DNA of 64,000 bases from Clostridioides sp. ES-S-0010-02 (GCA_020641055.1 CP067345.1:1109317-1173316); one strand, 5' to 3'; shown: positions 45,126 to 54,294, numbered from the stretch's first letter. Notes: generated from the sequence alone by a model not told the origin. Translations and numbers: made by a program.

Positions 45126-47039
45126 ATGCGAGAAAGTATAGATTTAGAGAAAGAAAGCTTTTTTAATAAGCTTTTTAAAAAATATAAATTTAGACAACTA
45201 ACATTATTAATTCTAGATATTTGTAGCGTGCTAGTAGCATTTCGAATGTCTTTGAGTTTGACAGGAAATTTAGATGTATTCAATGTTAATAATGTAATAA
45301 TTTCAGTTTGTATATATATTGTACTCCATATAGTATCATTTAGATTGTTTAAATGTTACAACACATTGTGGAGATATGCAGGAGAAGAAGAAATTATTTC
45401 GATTTTTATTGCAACTTTAGCTTATCTAATTCCAGCTTATGTGATAAATAGAATATTGGGACTCGATTATCCTATAATGCTTTATGTATTAAATACGATA
45501 TTCATTATAATGTTTACAAGTGGAGTGAGAATAGGGTACAGAGCTATAAGAATAGTCATGAATAAAACCTATTCTAGAGGGAAGGTTTCTAACATTCTTA
45601 TAATTGGAGCAGGAGATGCTGGAGAGATGGTTATACAAGAATTAAAGCGAAATCCAGAACTTAAAAAAGTCGCAGTAGCTATAATCGATGATGATAAAAA
45701 TAAAATCGGAAGAATAATTCATAATGTAAAGATTGTAGGAACAACTTCAAAGATAAATGATATAGTTGAAGAATATAAAGTAGATGAAATAATTTTTTCT
45801 ATTGCCAACATAGAAAAACGCAGAAAAAAAGAAATTATTGATATGTGTAAAAATACTAATTGTAAAATAAAGACAATACCAGGGATTTATGAAATTATAG
45901 ATGGAAAAGTTGACATAAAACAGATTAGAGAGGTAGAAATAGAAGACTTATTGGGTAGAGAGCCTATAAGAACAAATTTAAAAGAGATAAGTAACTACAT
46001 TGAAGGAAAAGTAATCCTTGTAACTGGAGGAGGAGGCTCAATTGGTTCAGAGCTTTGCAGACAGATTGCAGGATTTAATCCTAAAGAGCTTATTATAGTT
46101 GATAATTATGAGAATAATGCTTATGCAATACAACAAGAATTGCTTAGAAAATATAAAAACAAGCTGGATTTAAAAGCAATAATAGCTTCAATAAGAGAAG
46201 AAAAAAGAATGGATGAAATATTTAATAAATATAAGCCAGAAGTAGTGTTCCATGCAGCAGCTCATAAACATGTTCCTCTTATGGAGTCAAGCCCTGGTGA
46301 AGCTATAAAGAATAATATATTTGGAACTTTAAATATAGCAGGTTTATCTTCAAAATATAAAGCTAAGAAGTTTGTCCTTATATCTACAGATAAAGCTGTA
46401 AATCCTACAAATATAATGGGAGCTACTAAAAGAGCTGCTGAGATGATTATACAGACAATGAATGATGAAAGTCAGACTGAGTTTGTTGCAGTTAGATTTG
46501 GAAATGTACTTGGAAGTAATGGAAGTGTAATTCCCCTTTTTAAGAAGCAAATTGAAGATGGAGGACCAGTAACTGTTACACATCCAGATATCATTAGATA
46601 TTTTATGACGATACCAGAGGCTGTAGGACTTGTTATACAGGCTGGAGCTATGGCTAAAGGTGGAGAAGTATTTGTGCTTGATATGGGAGAGCCTGTAAAA
46701 ATATTGGATTTAGCAAAAAATTTAATAAAATTTAGTGGGTTTGAACCAGATGTTGATATAAAAATTGAATTTTCTGGTCTTAGACCAGGAGAAAAATTGT
46801 ATGAAGAACTTCTTATGTCAGAAGAAGGTCTGTTAGATACAGAGCATAAAAAGATTTTTATTGGTAGGCCAATAGATGTTGATAGAGAAGAAATAACAAA
46901 ATACTTAAAACTTTTAAAAGAAATTACAAACAATGAAGAAACTGAAAAAATAGATAGTGTAATGAGAAAATTAGTACCAACTTACATTAAACCAGAAGAT
47001 GCTAATATCAAGGAAATTGCAATAACTCGAGATAAGTAG
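45126..47039 (+). CDS. Membrane nucleotide-sugar dehydratase/epimerase (CapD/WbpM-like)
   Basis: 637 residues. Four N-terminal membrane helices, a nucleotide-binding domain (ILIIGAGDAGEMVIQEL near 160), and a C-terminal SDR domain with ILVTGGGGSIGSELCRQI near 300 and STDKAVNPTNIMGATKRAAEM, in which Met replaces the usual catalytic Tyr as in long WbpM-type UDP-GlcNAc 4,6-dehydratases. The ATG at 45126 uses GGAGGG upstream. Likely makes a UDP-4-keto-6-deoxy intermediate or an epimerised HexNAc for the surface polymer. PSII contains GalNAc, but a direct link is not shown. Confidence 0.9.
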   Translation: MRESIDLEKESFFNKLFKKYKFRQLTLLILDICSVLVAFRMSLSLTGNLDVFNVNNVIISVCIYIVLHIVSFRLFKCYNTLWRYAGEEEIISIFIATLAYLIPAYVINRILGLDYPIMLYVLNTIFIIMFTSGVRIGYRAIRIVMNKTYSRGKVSNILIIGAGDAGEMVIQELKRNPELKKVAVAIIDDDKNKIGRIIHNVKIVGTTSKINDIVEEYKVDEIIFSIANIEKRRKKEIIDMCKNTNCKIKTIPGIYEIIDGKVDIKQIREVEIEDLLGREPIRTNLKEISNYIEGKVILVTGGGGSIGSELCRQIAGFNPKELIIVDNYENNAYAIQQELLRKYKNKLDLKAIIASIREEKRMDEIFNKYKPEVVFHAAAHKHVPLMESSPGEAIKNNIFGTLNIAGLSSKYKAKKFVLISTDKAVNPTNIMGATKRAAEMIIQTMNDESQTEFVAVRFGNVLGSNGSVIPLFKKQIEDGGPVTVTHPDIIRYFMTIPEAVGLVIQAGAMAKGGEVFVLDMGEPVKILDLAKNLIKFSGFEPDVDIKIEFSGLRPGEKLYEELLMSEEGLLDTEHKKIFIGRPIDVDREEITKYLKLLKEITNNEETEKIDSVMRKLVPTYIKPEDANIKEIAITRDK

Positions 47040-47106
47040 AATATATTTCTAATTTGTAACCAGGGGGAGCAAAAAGAAACAAATAGAGACTAAAAAGAAA
47101 CAAAAG

Positions 47107-47134
47107 ATTACAAAAAGATTACAAAAAGATTACA
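47107..47134 (+). promoter_or_regulatory. Triple WalR-like box with CamA motifs before cwlA
   Basis: ATTACA occurs at 47107, 47118 and 47129, each separated by AAAAG, giving two overlapping matches to the WalR consensus (reverse complement of TGTWAH-N5-TGTWAH). A weaker GTTGCA follows at 47141. The 11-base period puts all copies on one DNA face, just upstream of the -35 box. CAAAAA occurs at 47070, 47111, 47122 and 47133. Confidence 0.65.
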
Positions 47135-47141
47135 AAAAAGG

Positions 47142-47170
47142 TTGCAATTTATTTTGATGTAAGTTAGAAT
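47142..47170 (+). promoter_or_regulatory. Promoter of cwlA-like gene
   Basis: -35 TTGCAA (47142-47147), 17-base spacer, -10 TAGAAT (47165-47170), immediately downstream of the ATTACA repeats. Confidence 0.65.
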
Positions 47171-47237
47171 GTTAATTAGGAATTGGAAACGAAGGAACAA
47201 AATGTTAAATTTTCGAAAGGATTAGGTATTTGAGATT

Positions 47238-47945
47238 ATGATGAATATTAAAAATAAAAAACATATATTGAAAAAATTTATAGCGATGGTGTTAATAGCA
47301 GGAGTTGTTACAGTGGAGGCGGGAGCAATAACAGCTAGTGCAGCAGAGTTATCTAATTCACCTATGACTGCGACAGTAGATCAATGTGACTTCTTAAACA
47401 TGAGAAGTGGAGCTAGTGCAAATGATGCAATAGTAGGAAAGATAAACACAGGTGACAAAGTTGAAGTTTTAGAATTACATTCAAATGGATGGATAAAAAT
47501 AAAAACAGTTGACAATGTTACAGGATGGGTAAATGGAGATTATTTAACTATTGAAGGTGGAAATGTAGACGCAAAGGTACAAAATGTTTTAAACTTAGCA
47601 TTTAAGCAACAAGGTAAACCATATAGATGGGGAGCAACTGGACCAAACTCTTTTGATTGTTCTGGGTTCACTTCTTATGTTTACAAAAATGGAGCAGGAG
47701 TTAATTTGCCAAGAGTATCAAGATCACAAGCAACAGTAGGAAAGAAAGTATCTAGAGCAGAATTAAAAGCAGGAGATTTAGTTTTCTTTGGTTCAGGTGG
47801 TTCAATAAATCATGTTGGGTTGTATATAGGAGATTCTAAATTTATACATTCACCACAAACAGGAGATGTAGTAAAAGTTACTAGTATGGCTCCAGGAACT
47901 AATTATGCTAGAAGACTTATAACTGCTACACGTGTTTTACAATAA
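47238..47945 (+). CDS. cwlA: Secreted NlpC/P60 peptidoglycan endopeptidase (CwlA-like)
   Basis: 235 residues. Signal peptide ending near residue 36 (ASAAEL), one bacterial SH3 domain (about 42-105; FLNMRSGAS, GWVNGDYL), and a C-terminal NlpC/P60 domain with the triad C141 (FDCSGF), H192 (NHVGLYIG) and H204 (IHSPQTGD). Such enzymes cut between D-Glu and meso-DAP in stem peptides. Position and layout match the C. difficile cell-separation hydrolase CwlA. It has no CWB2 domain, so it is held only by SH3 binding or secreted. Preceded by WalR-like boxes. Confidence 0.92.
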   Translation: MMNIKNKKHILKKFIAMVLIAGVVTVEAGAITASAAELSNSPMTATVDQCDFLNMRSGASANDAIVGKINTGDKVEVLELHSNGWIKIKTVDNVTGWVNGDYLTIEGGNVDAKVQNVLNLAFKQQGKPYRWGATGPNSFDCSGFTSYVYKNGAGVNLPRVSRSQATVGKKVSRAELKAGDLVFFGSGGSINHVGLYIGDSKFIHSPQTGDVVKVTSMAPGTNYARRLITATRVLQ

Positions 47946-48057
47946 TAATAGATTTAATTTACATAGGATTGAATATTAACATTAAATACAGTTATGTTTA
48001 ATGTTTTACATAGAGAGTGAAGTATTAATTAATATTAAAATAGTGATGAACGTTATA

Positions 48058-48096
48058 AAAACAGCAAAGAAGATAAATTTCTTTGCTGTTTTTTTA
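48058..48096 (+). terminator. Terminator after the cwlA-like gene
   Basis: ACAGCAAAGAA / TTCTTTGCTGT stem of 11 bases with a seven-base loop and a run of T. Confidence 0.9.
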
Positions 48097-48159
48097 TAAT
48101 AAATTATTTCATATTATAATCAAATATTAAATATAAATATTAACTATATTATTCAATAT

Positions 48160-48189
48160 TTGACAGATAATATGAATTTTAGATATACT
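48160..48189 (+). promoter_or_regulatory. Promoter of cwp19
   Basis: -35 TTGACA (48160-48165), 18-base spacer, -10 TATACT (48184-48189); AGGGGG lies before the ATG. Confidence 0.65.
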
Positions 48190-48242
48190 TAGTAAGGAGT
48201 ATATTGTAGAAAAAATAAATTTAAGAAATTAAGGGGGATGAA

Positions 48243-50357
48243 ATGAAAAAGATAAGTATATTACTATTATCGTTGGTAATGACACTTACAATGTGTAGTG
48301 TAAGTTCATTTGCTGATTCGTCAAATGATAAGGAAATGAGAGCAGCTTGGATATCTACAGTTTATAACTTAGATTGGCCTAAGACTAAAAATAATGAAGC
48401 CAAGCAAAAAAAGGAATACACAGACCTATTAGACAAATTAAAAAGTTCAGGGATAAACACAGCAGTGGTTCAAGTAAGACCAAAATCAGATGCTTTATAT
48501 AAATCAAATATAAATCCATGGTCTGAATATCTTACAGGTACTCAAGGTAAAGACCCTGGATATGACCCATTACCATTTTTAATAGAAGAAGCACACAAAA
48601 GAGGAATGGAATTTCACGCATGGTTTAATCCATACAGAATAACTATGGCAGATGAGAGCATAGATAAGTTGCCAGCAAACCATCCAGCAAAGAAAAACCC
48701 AAGCTGGGTAGTTAAACATGGAAATAAGTATTACTATGACCCAGGTCTACCAGAAGTTAGAAAGTACATAGTTGATAGTATAGCAGAGGTAGTTCAAAAT
48801 TATGATATAGATGGTGTTCATTTCGATGATTATTTCTATCCAGGAGTAAGCTTCAATGATACTGCTACATATCAAAAATATGGACAAGGACAAAACAAAG
48901 ACAATTGGAGAAGAGAAAATGTAAATACTCTACTTAGAGATGTAAAGGCATCTATAAAGAGTATAAAGCCTGAAGTTGTGTTTGGTGTGAGTCCAGCTGG
49001 AATATGGAGAAATAAGAGTAGTGACCCAACAGGTTCAGATACATCAGGTAATGAAAGTTATGTAGGTACATATGCAGATACAAGAGCATGGATAAAACAA
49101 GGATTAGTTGATTACGTAGTTCCACAACTTTACTGGCCAATTGGTCTTAAAGCTGCAGATTACTCTAAATTAGTAGCATGGTGGGCAAATGAAGTAAAAG
49201 GAACAAATGTAGATTTATACATAGGACAAGGTATATATAAGCAAGGGCAATCAAGTTATAATGGGCAAAACATAGCAAAAGAAATAGTTAAGCAAGTAAC
49301 ATTAAATAGAAAATATAGTGAAATAAAGGGTAGTATGTATTTTTCAGCTAAAGATATAGCAAATAGTACATCTATACAAAATGATTTAAAGAGCTTGTAC
49401 TCTGACAGCAATGAACAGCCAGTGACTCCACCATCTAATGTCAAGGTGGAAAAATTAAGAGGTGCTGAAAGATATGATACAGCAGTTGCAATAAGTAAAA
49501 AAGGATGGGCTACAAATTCAGATACAGTAGTATTAGTAAATGGATATTCTATAGTAGATGGTATAACATCAACTCCACTTGCTACTGCAAATGATGCACC
49601 TATATTATTAGTAAATAAGGGTGACATACCAACATCTACCAAAAATGAAATAAAAAGACTTAATCCAAGTAAAGTTATCTTAATAGGAGGAAATAGTTCT
49701 ATTGGAGATAAAATTGAAAGTGAGATAAAAGATACATTATCAAATGTATCAATAAACAGAGTAGGTGGCTCAGATAGATATAGCACATCTCTTTTAATAG
49801 CAAAAGAATTAGCTAAGACTAATCCAGTAGACAAACTATATATAACAAGTGGTACAGGTGAAGCAGATTCTCTTTCTATAGCTTCAAAAGCAGGAGAAGA
49901 AAAACAGCCAATCGTATTAGTATCAAAAGATAATGTAAGTGATGAAATCTATAACTGGGTATCAGACTTAAATGTAAAAGATGCATACTTTATAGGTGGT
50001 AATTTAAGTATATCTGATTCAGTAATAAGTAAATTAGATAAAGTTATTACTAATGATGTATCTAAAAATAGAATAGCTGGAGAAAATAGAGAAGAAACAA
50101 ATGGAAAAGTAATACAGAAATTCTATCCAAATGTTGAATATTCATCAATATTTGTAAGTAAGAGTAATCAGTTAGTAGATGCATTAACATCAGGACCTTT
50201 AGCAGCAAAATTAAAATCACCAGTAGTTATGCTTGGAAATAGTGTAACATCTGCTCAGAAAACTGCTCTAGAGCCTAAAAAGACAAGTCTAGTATATGAA
50301 GCTGGAGATGGCATAAATCAAACTGCATTAAACAGTTTATTAAACTTAGTTCAGTAG
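48243..50357 (+). CDS. cwp19: Cwp19 peptidoglycan lytic enzyme
   Basis: 704 residues. Signal peptide to about residue 24, a glycosyl-hydrolase-like GHL10 (DUF187) domain over about 33-390 and three CWB2 domains from about 400 (LRGAERYDTAVAISKKGW). In the catalytic part, EMRAAWISTVYNLDWP, HAWFNPYRI, DGVHFDDYFYPG and VVPQLYWPIG are family marks, with the paired Asp of HFDDY as likely active residues. Cwp19 is known as a lytic transglycosylase involved in stationary-phase autolysis and toxin release. CWB2 domains have APILL, QPIVL and SPVVM at the PSII-binding positions. Confidence 0.95.
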   Translation: MKKISILLLSLVMTLTMCSVSSFADSSNDKEMRAAWISTVYNLDWPKTKNNEAKQKKEYTDLLDKLKSSGINTAVVQVRPKSDALYKSNINPWSEYLTGTQGKDPGYDPLPFLIEEAHKRGMEFHAWFNPYRITMADESIDKLPANHPAKKNPSWVVKHGNKYYYDPGLPEVRKYIVDSIAEVVQNYDIDGVHFDDYFYPGVSFNDTATYQKYGQGQNKDNWRRENVNTLLRDVKASIKSIKPEVVFGVSPAGIWRNKSSDPTGSDTSGNESYVGTYADTRAWIKQGLVDYVVPQLYWPIGLKAADYSKLVAWWANEVKGTNVDLYIGQGIYKQGQSSYNGQNIAKEIVKQVTLNRKYSEIKGSMYFSAKDIANSTSIQNDLKSLYSDSNEQPVTPPSNVKVEKLRGAERYDTAVAISKKGWATNSDTVVLVNGYSIVDGITSTPLATANDAPILLVNKGDIPTSTKNEIKRLNPSKVILIGGNSSIGDKIESEIKDTLSNVSINRVGGSDRYSTSLLIAKELAKTNPVDKLYITSGTGEADSLSIASKAGEEKQPIVLVSKDNVSDEIYNWVSDLNVKDAYFIGGNLSISDSVISKLDKVITNDVSKNRIAGENREETNGKVIQKFYPNVEYSSIFVSKSNQLVDALTSGPLAAKLKSPVVMLGNSVTSAQKTALEPKKTSLVYEAGDGINQTALNSLLNLVQ

Positions 50358-50468
50358 TAAGAATTTAATAAAGATGCTATATTATAAATTCTATAAAGGC
50401 AAATTAAAATAAAAGTATCAAATTGGAAAATGTTAAATTAAAAAGTATTAAATAAAAGTAGAAATTAA

Positions 50469-50542
50469 AAAAAGAACTATATACATTTTATAATCAAGCA
50501 TGGATAACAACTTGAAAATAATTATGTAATATAGTTCTTTTT
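50469..50542. terminator. Bidirectional terminator between cwp19 and the LCP gene
   Basis: AAAAGAACTATAT and ATATAGTTCTTTT form a 13-base stem with a long loop; T-runs occur on both strands, as expected between converging genes. Confidence 0.6.
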
Positions 50543-50598
50543 CTATATTTAATCTTATATTTTATAATAATATTTGTATTAAATGTTTTTTAGTGTTA

Positions 50599-51564
50599 TT
50601 ATTGTTTAAATTCTATATCATTAAATATAAAATTATGTAATATATCTAAAGTATCTGGGTCAAATCTAAGAACCCAACCAGCCTTTCCATATATACCACC
50701 TGTACTATGAATTTCATCATCAATAGGGAATTCAAATTGTTTAACATTTAAGTCGCCCATTTTTAAAACTTGAGCTCCTAGAGAAAGTATTGCATTAGGC
50801 TTCATATTAGTTTTAACATATGGAAGAACAGCATCTAATAAACCTGGATATTTAGTAACAGGTAAGGTTTCTGTTTTCTTGATTATAGCTTGTATAATCT
50901 CTCTTTGTCTTCCATCTCTTGCAAAAGCTGTATCATTATGTCTGATACGTGCAAAAGATAATGCTTGATATCCATTTAAAGTTTGTACTCCAGATTTTCT
51001 AATATATTGTATGCTACCTTTATCATCACTTTTATTCCAACCATAAGTTTCAGGAATAAATTTATTTAATTCACTTATTTCTCCTTTTTCAATTGTAACT
51101 TCAACGCCACCAATAGCATCAATTATATACATAAATGATTCGAAATTAACACAAGCATAATTTTGAATATCAACATTAAAGTTCTCTTCAATTGTTTGTA
51201 TTAATAAATCAGCTTGTCCATAAGCATAGGCATGAGTAAGTTTTTGTTTACCATGACCAGGGATGTCTACATAGCTATCACGAGCTAATGATGTAAGTTT
51301 GATATCATTATGTTTGTTATCAATAGTTAATATCATCATAGCATCTGACCTTGAAGAATCTTCATTTGGTCTAGCATCTGTTCCCATAAGTAGTATGTTA
51401 GTTATCCCATTTTCATTTTTATGGTCATTATTATCTAATAAATCACTATTTATGCTTGAGTCATGAATAGTAGATAATTTATAATAAAAATATCCATAGA
51501 CGCTTATAGGGAATATTACTACCAAGAAAGCCAGTAGTATAACAAATTTCTTTAATTTTGACAA
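50599..51564 (-). CDS. LytR-CpsA-Psr (LCP) family wall-polymer ligase
   Basis: 321 residues: one N-terminal membrane helix (about 5-28) and an outside LCP domain. Conserved residues are in LLMGTDARP, SRSDAMMILTIDN, SLARDSYVDIPGHGKQKLTHAYAYG and FARIRHNDTAFARDGRQREII, where the Arg and Asp bind the lipid pyrophosphate. LCP enzymes transfer lipid-linked polymers onto peptidoglycan. The start is TTG, with AAGGGG upstream on this strand. It is a tandem paralogue of the next gene; C. difficile has LcpA and LcpB near the PSII cluster, and I do not assign which is which. Probable substrate: PSII. Confidence 0.92.
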   Translation of the reverse strand: MSKLKKFVILLAFLVVIFPISVYGYFYYKLSTIHDSSINSDLLDNNDHKNENGITNILLMGTDARPNEDSSRSDAMMILTIDNKHNDIKLTSLARDSYVDIPGHGKQKLTHAYAYGQADLLIQTIEENFNVDIQNYACVNFESFMYIIDAIGGVEVTIEKGEISELNKFIPETYGWNKSDDKGSIQYIRKSGVQTLNGYQALSFARIRHNDTAFARDGRQREIIQAIIKKTETLPVTKYPGLLDAVLPYVKTNMKPNAILSLGAQVLKMGDLNVKQFEFPIDDEIHSTGGIYGKAGWVLRFDPDTLDILHNFIFNDIEFKQ

Positions 51565-51617
51565 AAGTACCCCTTCTTTCTTCTTTTTCCTGTATATTTT
51601 TTAATAGCATACACTTA

Positions 51618-51651
51618 ATTATATTAAAGTATTGAGATATATTCAATACTT
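51618..51651 (-). promoter_or_regulatory. Promoter with operator-like dyad, first LCP gene
   Basis: On the minus strand, -35 TTGAAT (51641-51646), 17-base spacer, -10 TATAAT (51618-51623). The dyad AAGTATTGA (51627-51635) / TCAATACTT (51643-51651) covers the -35 box and spacer. Confidence 0.5.
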
Positions 51652-51899
51652 GTTTCAGTTACAAAAAAAAGACAATGGCATAATTTATAAGAAAATTTGT
51701 CAATTTATATATAATTAAAAGTATGTGTAGTATACTCTTTAAAAAATTAATTAAATTTTTAAAGAAAAATAAGATTTATATGTTTTTTTACAATAAAAAT
51801 AAGTACACACCTATCAATTACAAAATAATTTGCTTCTTGAAAGGCATGCACTTACTGTCAAATTCTGTATATAACTTTTTATTAATATAAATAAATATT
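51652..51899. other. AT-rich gap between the two LCP genes
   Basis: No open frame with a ribosome site. A TTGACA on the minus strand near 51698 has no good partner. No clear terminator for the upstream LCP gene, so readthrough is possible. Confidence 0.5.
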
Positions 51900-52856
51900 T
51901 TACTCTTCAACCATAATATCTTCAAATATGAAGTCGTGCATTGCATCTAATTCATATTCTTCAAAAGGAATTACATAGCCTGCACTACCAATTTTTCTAC
52001 CATTTTCAGTAGAAAGAGGGAATTCCATTGATTTTAAGTCTAAGTTTCCAATACTTAAAAGTTTTGTTCCTAGAGAAATTATTTCATTAGGACTCATATT
52101 AGTTTTAACATATGGAAGTATAGTATTAACTAGATTAGGATATTTGGTAACTGGTAAATCCTTAACACCATTTATTAAACTTTGTATAACACTTCTTTGT
52201 CTTCTATCTCTCTCATCTGTACTATCATTTTTTCTTATACGAGAAAATGCAAGTGTTTGATATCCATTTAGTTTTTGCTCACCTGAACTTCTTATATACT
52301 CAAGAGAGCCTTTGTCAGAATTTTTATGCCATTTATAAGTTTCAGGTATAAATTTGTTTAATTCTCTTATTTCACTCTTATCAACTGTAACAGTAACCCC
52401 TCCTAGAGCATCAACTATATCCATAAAAGAGAAAAAGTCAACTACAGCATAATTCTGTATATCGAGTTGGAAATTTTCTTCTATAGTTTCTATTAATAAA
52501 TTAGCTTGACCATATACATAAGCATGTGTTAATTTTTGCTCTCCATGTCCTGGTATATTAACGTACGTATCTCTATTTAATGATGTTAATTTAAGACTTT
52601 TATTTTTATTATCAATAGTTAATATCATCATGGCATCAGAACGAGAAACTTCTTCTCCTGGTCTTGCATCTGTACCTAATAATAATATATTTGTAATATC
52701 TTCTTCATTTTTATAGTCATTACTGCTAAGAGCCTCTGTATTTATACTATCATCTTGGATAGTTTTTAATTTAGTAAAAACATATCCGTATACACTGACA
52801 GGAAATGCTATGACTAAAAGGGCTAGAAATATAACAAATTTTTTGAGTCCTGACAA
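51900..52856 (-). CDS. LytR-CpsA-Psr (LCP) family wall-polymer ligase
   Basis: 318 residues, with about the same sequence blocks as the neighbouring LCP protein: N-terminal helix, LLLGTDARPGEEVSRSDAMMIL, SLNRDTYVNIPGHGEQKLTHAYVYG and FSRIRKNDSTDERDRRQRSVI. It too starts with TTG behind AGGGGAT. The shared start codon and context show that the pair arose by tandem duplication. It attaches a lipid-linked polymer to peptidoglycan outside the membrane; PSII is the probable substrate given the cluster. It has its own promoter. Confidence 0.92.
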   Translation of the reverse strand: MSGLKKFVIFLALLVIAFPVSVYGYVFTKLKTIQDDSINTEALSSNDYKNEEDITNILLLGTDARPGEEVSRSDAMMILTIDNKNKSLKLTSLNRDTYVNIPGHGEQKLTHAYVYGQANLLIETIEENFQLDIQNYAVVDFFSFMDIVDALGGVTVTVDKSEIRELNKFIPETYKWHKNSDKGSLEYIRSSGEQKLNGYQTLAFSRIRKNDSTDERDRRQRSVIQSLINGVKDLPVTKYPNLVNTILPYVKTNMSPNEIISLGTKLLSIGNLDLKSMEFPLSTENGRKIGSAGYVIPFEEYELDAMHDFIFEDIMVEE

Positions 52857-52898
52857 TAATATCCCCTACTTTCTAAATTTTTTAATTACACATAGTTA

Positions 52899-52927
52899 AT
52901 TATATTAAAAAATTGTTACATAAGCAA
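52899..52927 (-). promoter_or_regulatory. Promoter of the second LCP gene
   Basis: Minus strand: -35 TTGCTT (52922-52927), 17-base spacer, -10 TATAAT (52899-52904). Confidence 0.6.
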
Positions 52928-53122
52928 TAAAAAACACAATAAATTAGCATAAGTTTGTCATAATATAATTATTTTTATAATATTTTATAGAAGGAAGTGT
53001 GTAGTTATTATTAATTTTCTTGGAATATAATTATATGAAGATTTAAATTTTTATAAATTACTGTATATATTGGAAAAAATATTTTCCTGATTGTAGTTAT
53101 ATCATCTTACAAAAGGTGTAAA
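52928..53122. other. Divergent intergenic region
   Basis: Between the LCP and HAD promoters; AT-rich, no gene or hairpin seen. Confidence 0.5.
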
Positions 53123-53150
53123 TTGTAATTTAGAATTTTTGGTGTATAAT
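53123..53150 (+). promoter_or_regulatory. Promoter of the HAD phosphatase gene
   Basis: -35 TTGTAA (53123-53128), 16-base spacer, -10 TATAAT (53145-53150). Confidence 0.55.
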
Positions 53151-53224
53151 AGGAATTGAAAATTTAAACTGATAAAAATTAATAAAAAATAATCATAAAT
53201 TATATAATTTGGGGGAGGAAATGT

Positions 53225-54013
53225 ATGATAAAATTAATAGCAACAGACTTAGATGGAACTTTGTTAGATGAAAAGAGCGAAATAAATCCAGAATTTTATA
53301 AAGTATTTAAAAAATTAAGAGAGAGGGGAATAATGTTTTCTGCTGCAAGTGGCAGGCAGTATCAAAATCTTATAAAAAAATTTGAAGATATAAAAGATGA
53401 TATGATGTTTATCTCAGAGAATGGAACATTAGTAGTATATAAAGGAGAAGAAATATTATCAAATCCTTTGGATAAAGAGTTAGTAAATGAAATCATAGAG
53501 ACAACAAGAAGTATAAAAGGGAAAAAAATTGTAATGAGTGGTAAAAAATACGCCTATATAGAGAGCAAAGATGAAGCTTTTATAGAAGAAGTTAATACTT
53601 ACTATGCAAAGTTTAAAATTGTAGATGACTTGACTGAAGTAGAAGGTGATATATTAAAGATAGCTATACATGATTTCAAAGGTGCAGAACATAACAATAG
53701 TATCTACTTTGATAAGTTTTCTGATAGAGCTCAAGTATGTATTTCTGGGGTAGAGTGGCTTGACTTAACTGCAAAAGGTGCGAATAAAGGAAGTGCCATA
53801 AAAAAAGTACAAAGAATGTTAGATATAAAATATGAAGAAACTATGGTATTTGGTGACCAATTGAATGATGTGGAAATGATGAAGAGTGCTTATCATAGCT
53901 ATGCCATGGAGAATGCAAATGAGTATTTGAAAGAAATTGCTAGATTTAGAGCAAAAAGAAATACTGAAAATGGTGTTGTAGATAAGATAAAAGAAGTCAT
54001 AAAAATTGGATAG
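53225..54013 (+). CDS. HAD-superfamily phosphatase, Cof type
   Basis: 262 residues. HAD motif I IATDLDGTLLDE at residues 4-15 (nucleophile D8), motif II in FSAASGRQ, the Lys before GANKGSAIKKVQ (motif III), and motif IV VFGDQLNDVEMM. A type IIB cap lies between. Members dephosphorylate sugar phosphates, nucleotides or flavin mononucleotide; the substrate is unknown here. GGGGGAGGA precedes the ATG. It lies divergent from the LCP genes and is probably a single-gene unit. Confidence 0.92.
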   Translation: MIKLIATDLDGTLLDEKSEINPEFYKVFKKLRERGIMFSAASGRQYQNLIKKFEDIKDDMMFISENGTLVVYKGEEILSNPLDKELVNEIIETTRSIKGKKIVMSGKKYAYIESKDEAFIEEVNTYYAKFKIVDDLTEVEGDILKIAIHDFKGAEHNNSIYFDKFSDRAQVCISGVEWLDLTAKGANKGSAIKKVQRMLDIKYEETMVFGDQLNDVEMMKSAYHSYAMENANEYLKEIARFRAKRNTENGVVDKIKEVIKIG

Positions 54014-54034
54014 CCATCTATGATGGGGTTCTAA

Positions 54035-54271
54035 ATGAAAAAGATTATTTTGGCTGGTATAAATGATAAATTAAAGGAAGCATATAAATTACAGCTTGAA
54101 GAAGTATTGGGAGAAATTGCAGAAATAGAAACTAACTAACTATATGATATGTCTGGTGGATATACATTAGCATGGATGACATACTTAGTATTGACTGTAA
54201 TTATGGTCGATTTGATATTAATAAGTTTAGTTTTAGGAAAAAAGAAAAATATAAATATCAAAGAGAGTTAA
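54035..54271 (+). other. Two short in-frame ORFs split by a stop; small protein or remnant
   Basis: An ATG at 54035 opens 34 codons (MKKIILAGINDKLKEAYKLQ and on) to a TAA at 54137. The same frame then continues from an ATG at 54149 for 40 codons with one clear membrane helix (TYLVLTVIMVDLILISLVLG) and a basic tail, ending at 54271. Because both parts share one frame, this may be an old gene with a premature stop, or two small proteins. GATGGGG before the first ATG is a fair ribosome site; the second has none. I do not recognise either part. Confidence 0.35.
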
Positions 54272-54294
54272 ATGATACTAATTGAATAAATAAA

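Noticed and set aside
46472-46933. 153-codon minus-strand open frame inside the capD-like gene
   Set aside because: Complete overlap with a strongly conserved SDR domain; Ser/Pro-rich composition typical of a shadow frame.
47100-47146. Tandem repeats AAAAGATTAC as a mini CRISPR array
   Set aside because: The unit is 11 bases with no variable spacers and no cas gene nearby; the spacing fits a direct-repeat transcription factor site.
49256-49834. 192-codon minus-strand open frame inside cwp19
   Set aside because: It lies entirely inside the CWB2-coding part of cwp19, shows no ribosome site and reads as a low-complexity mirror of the real gene.
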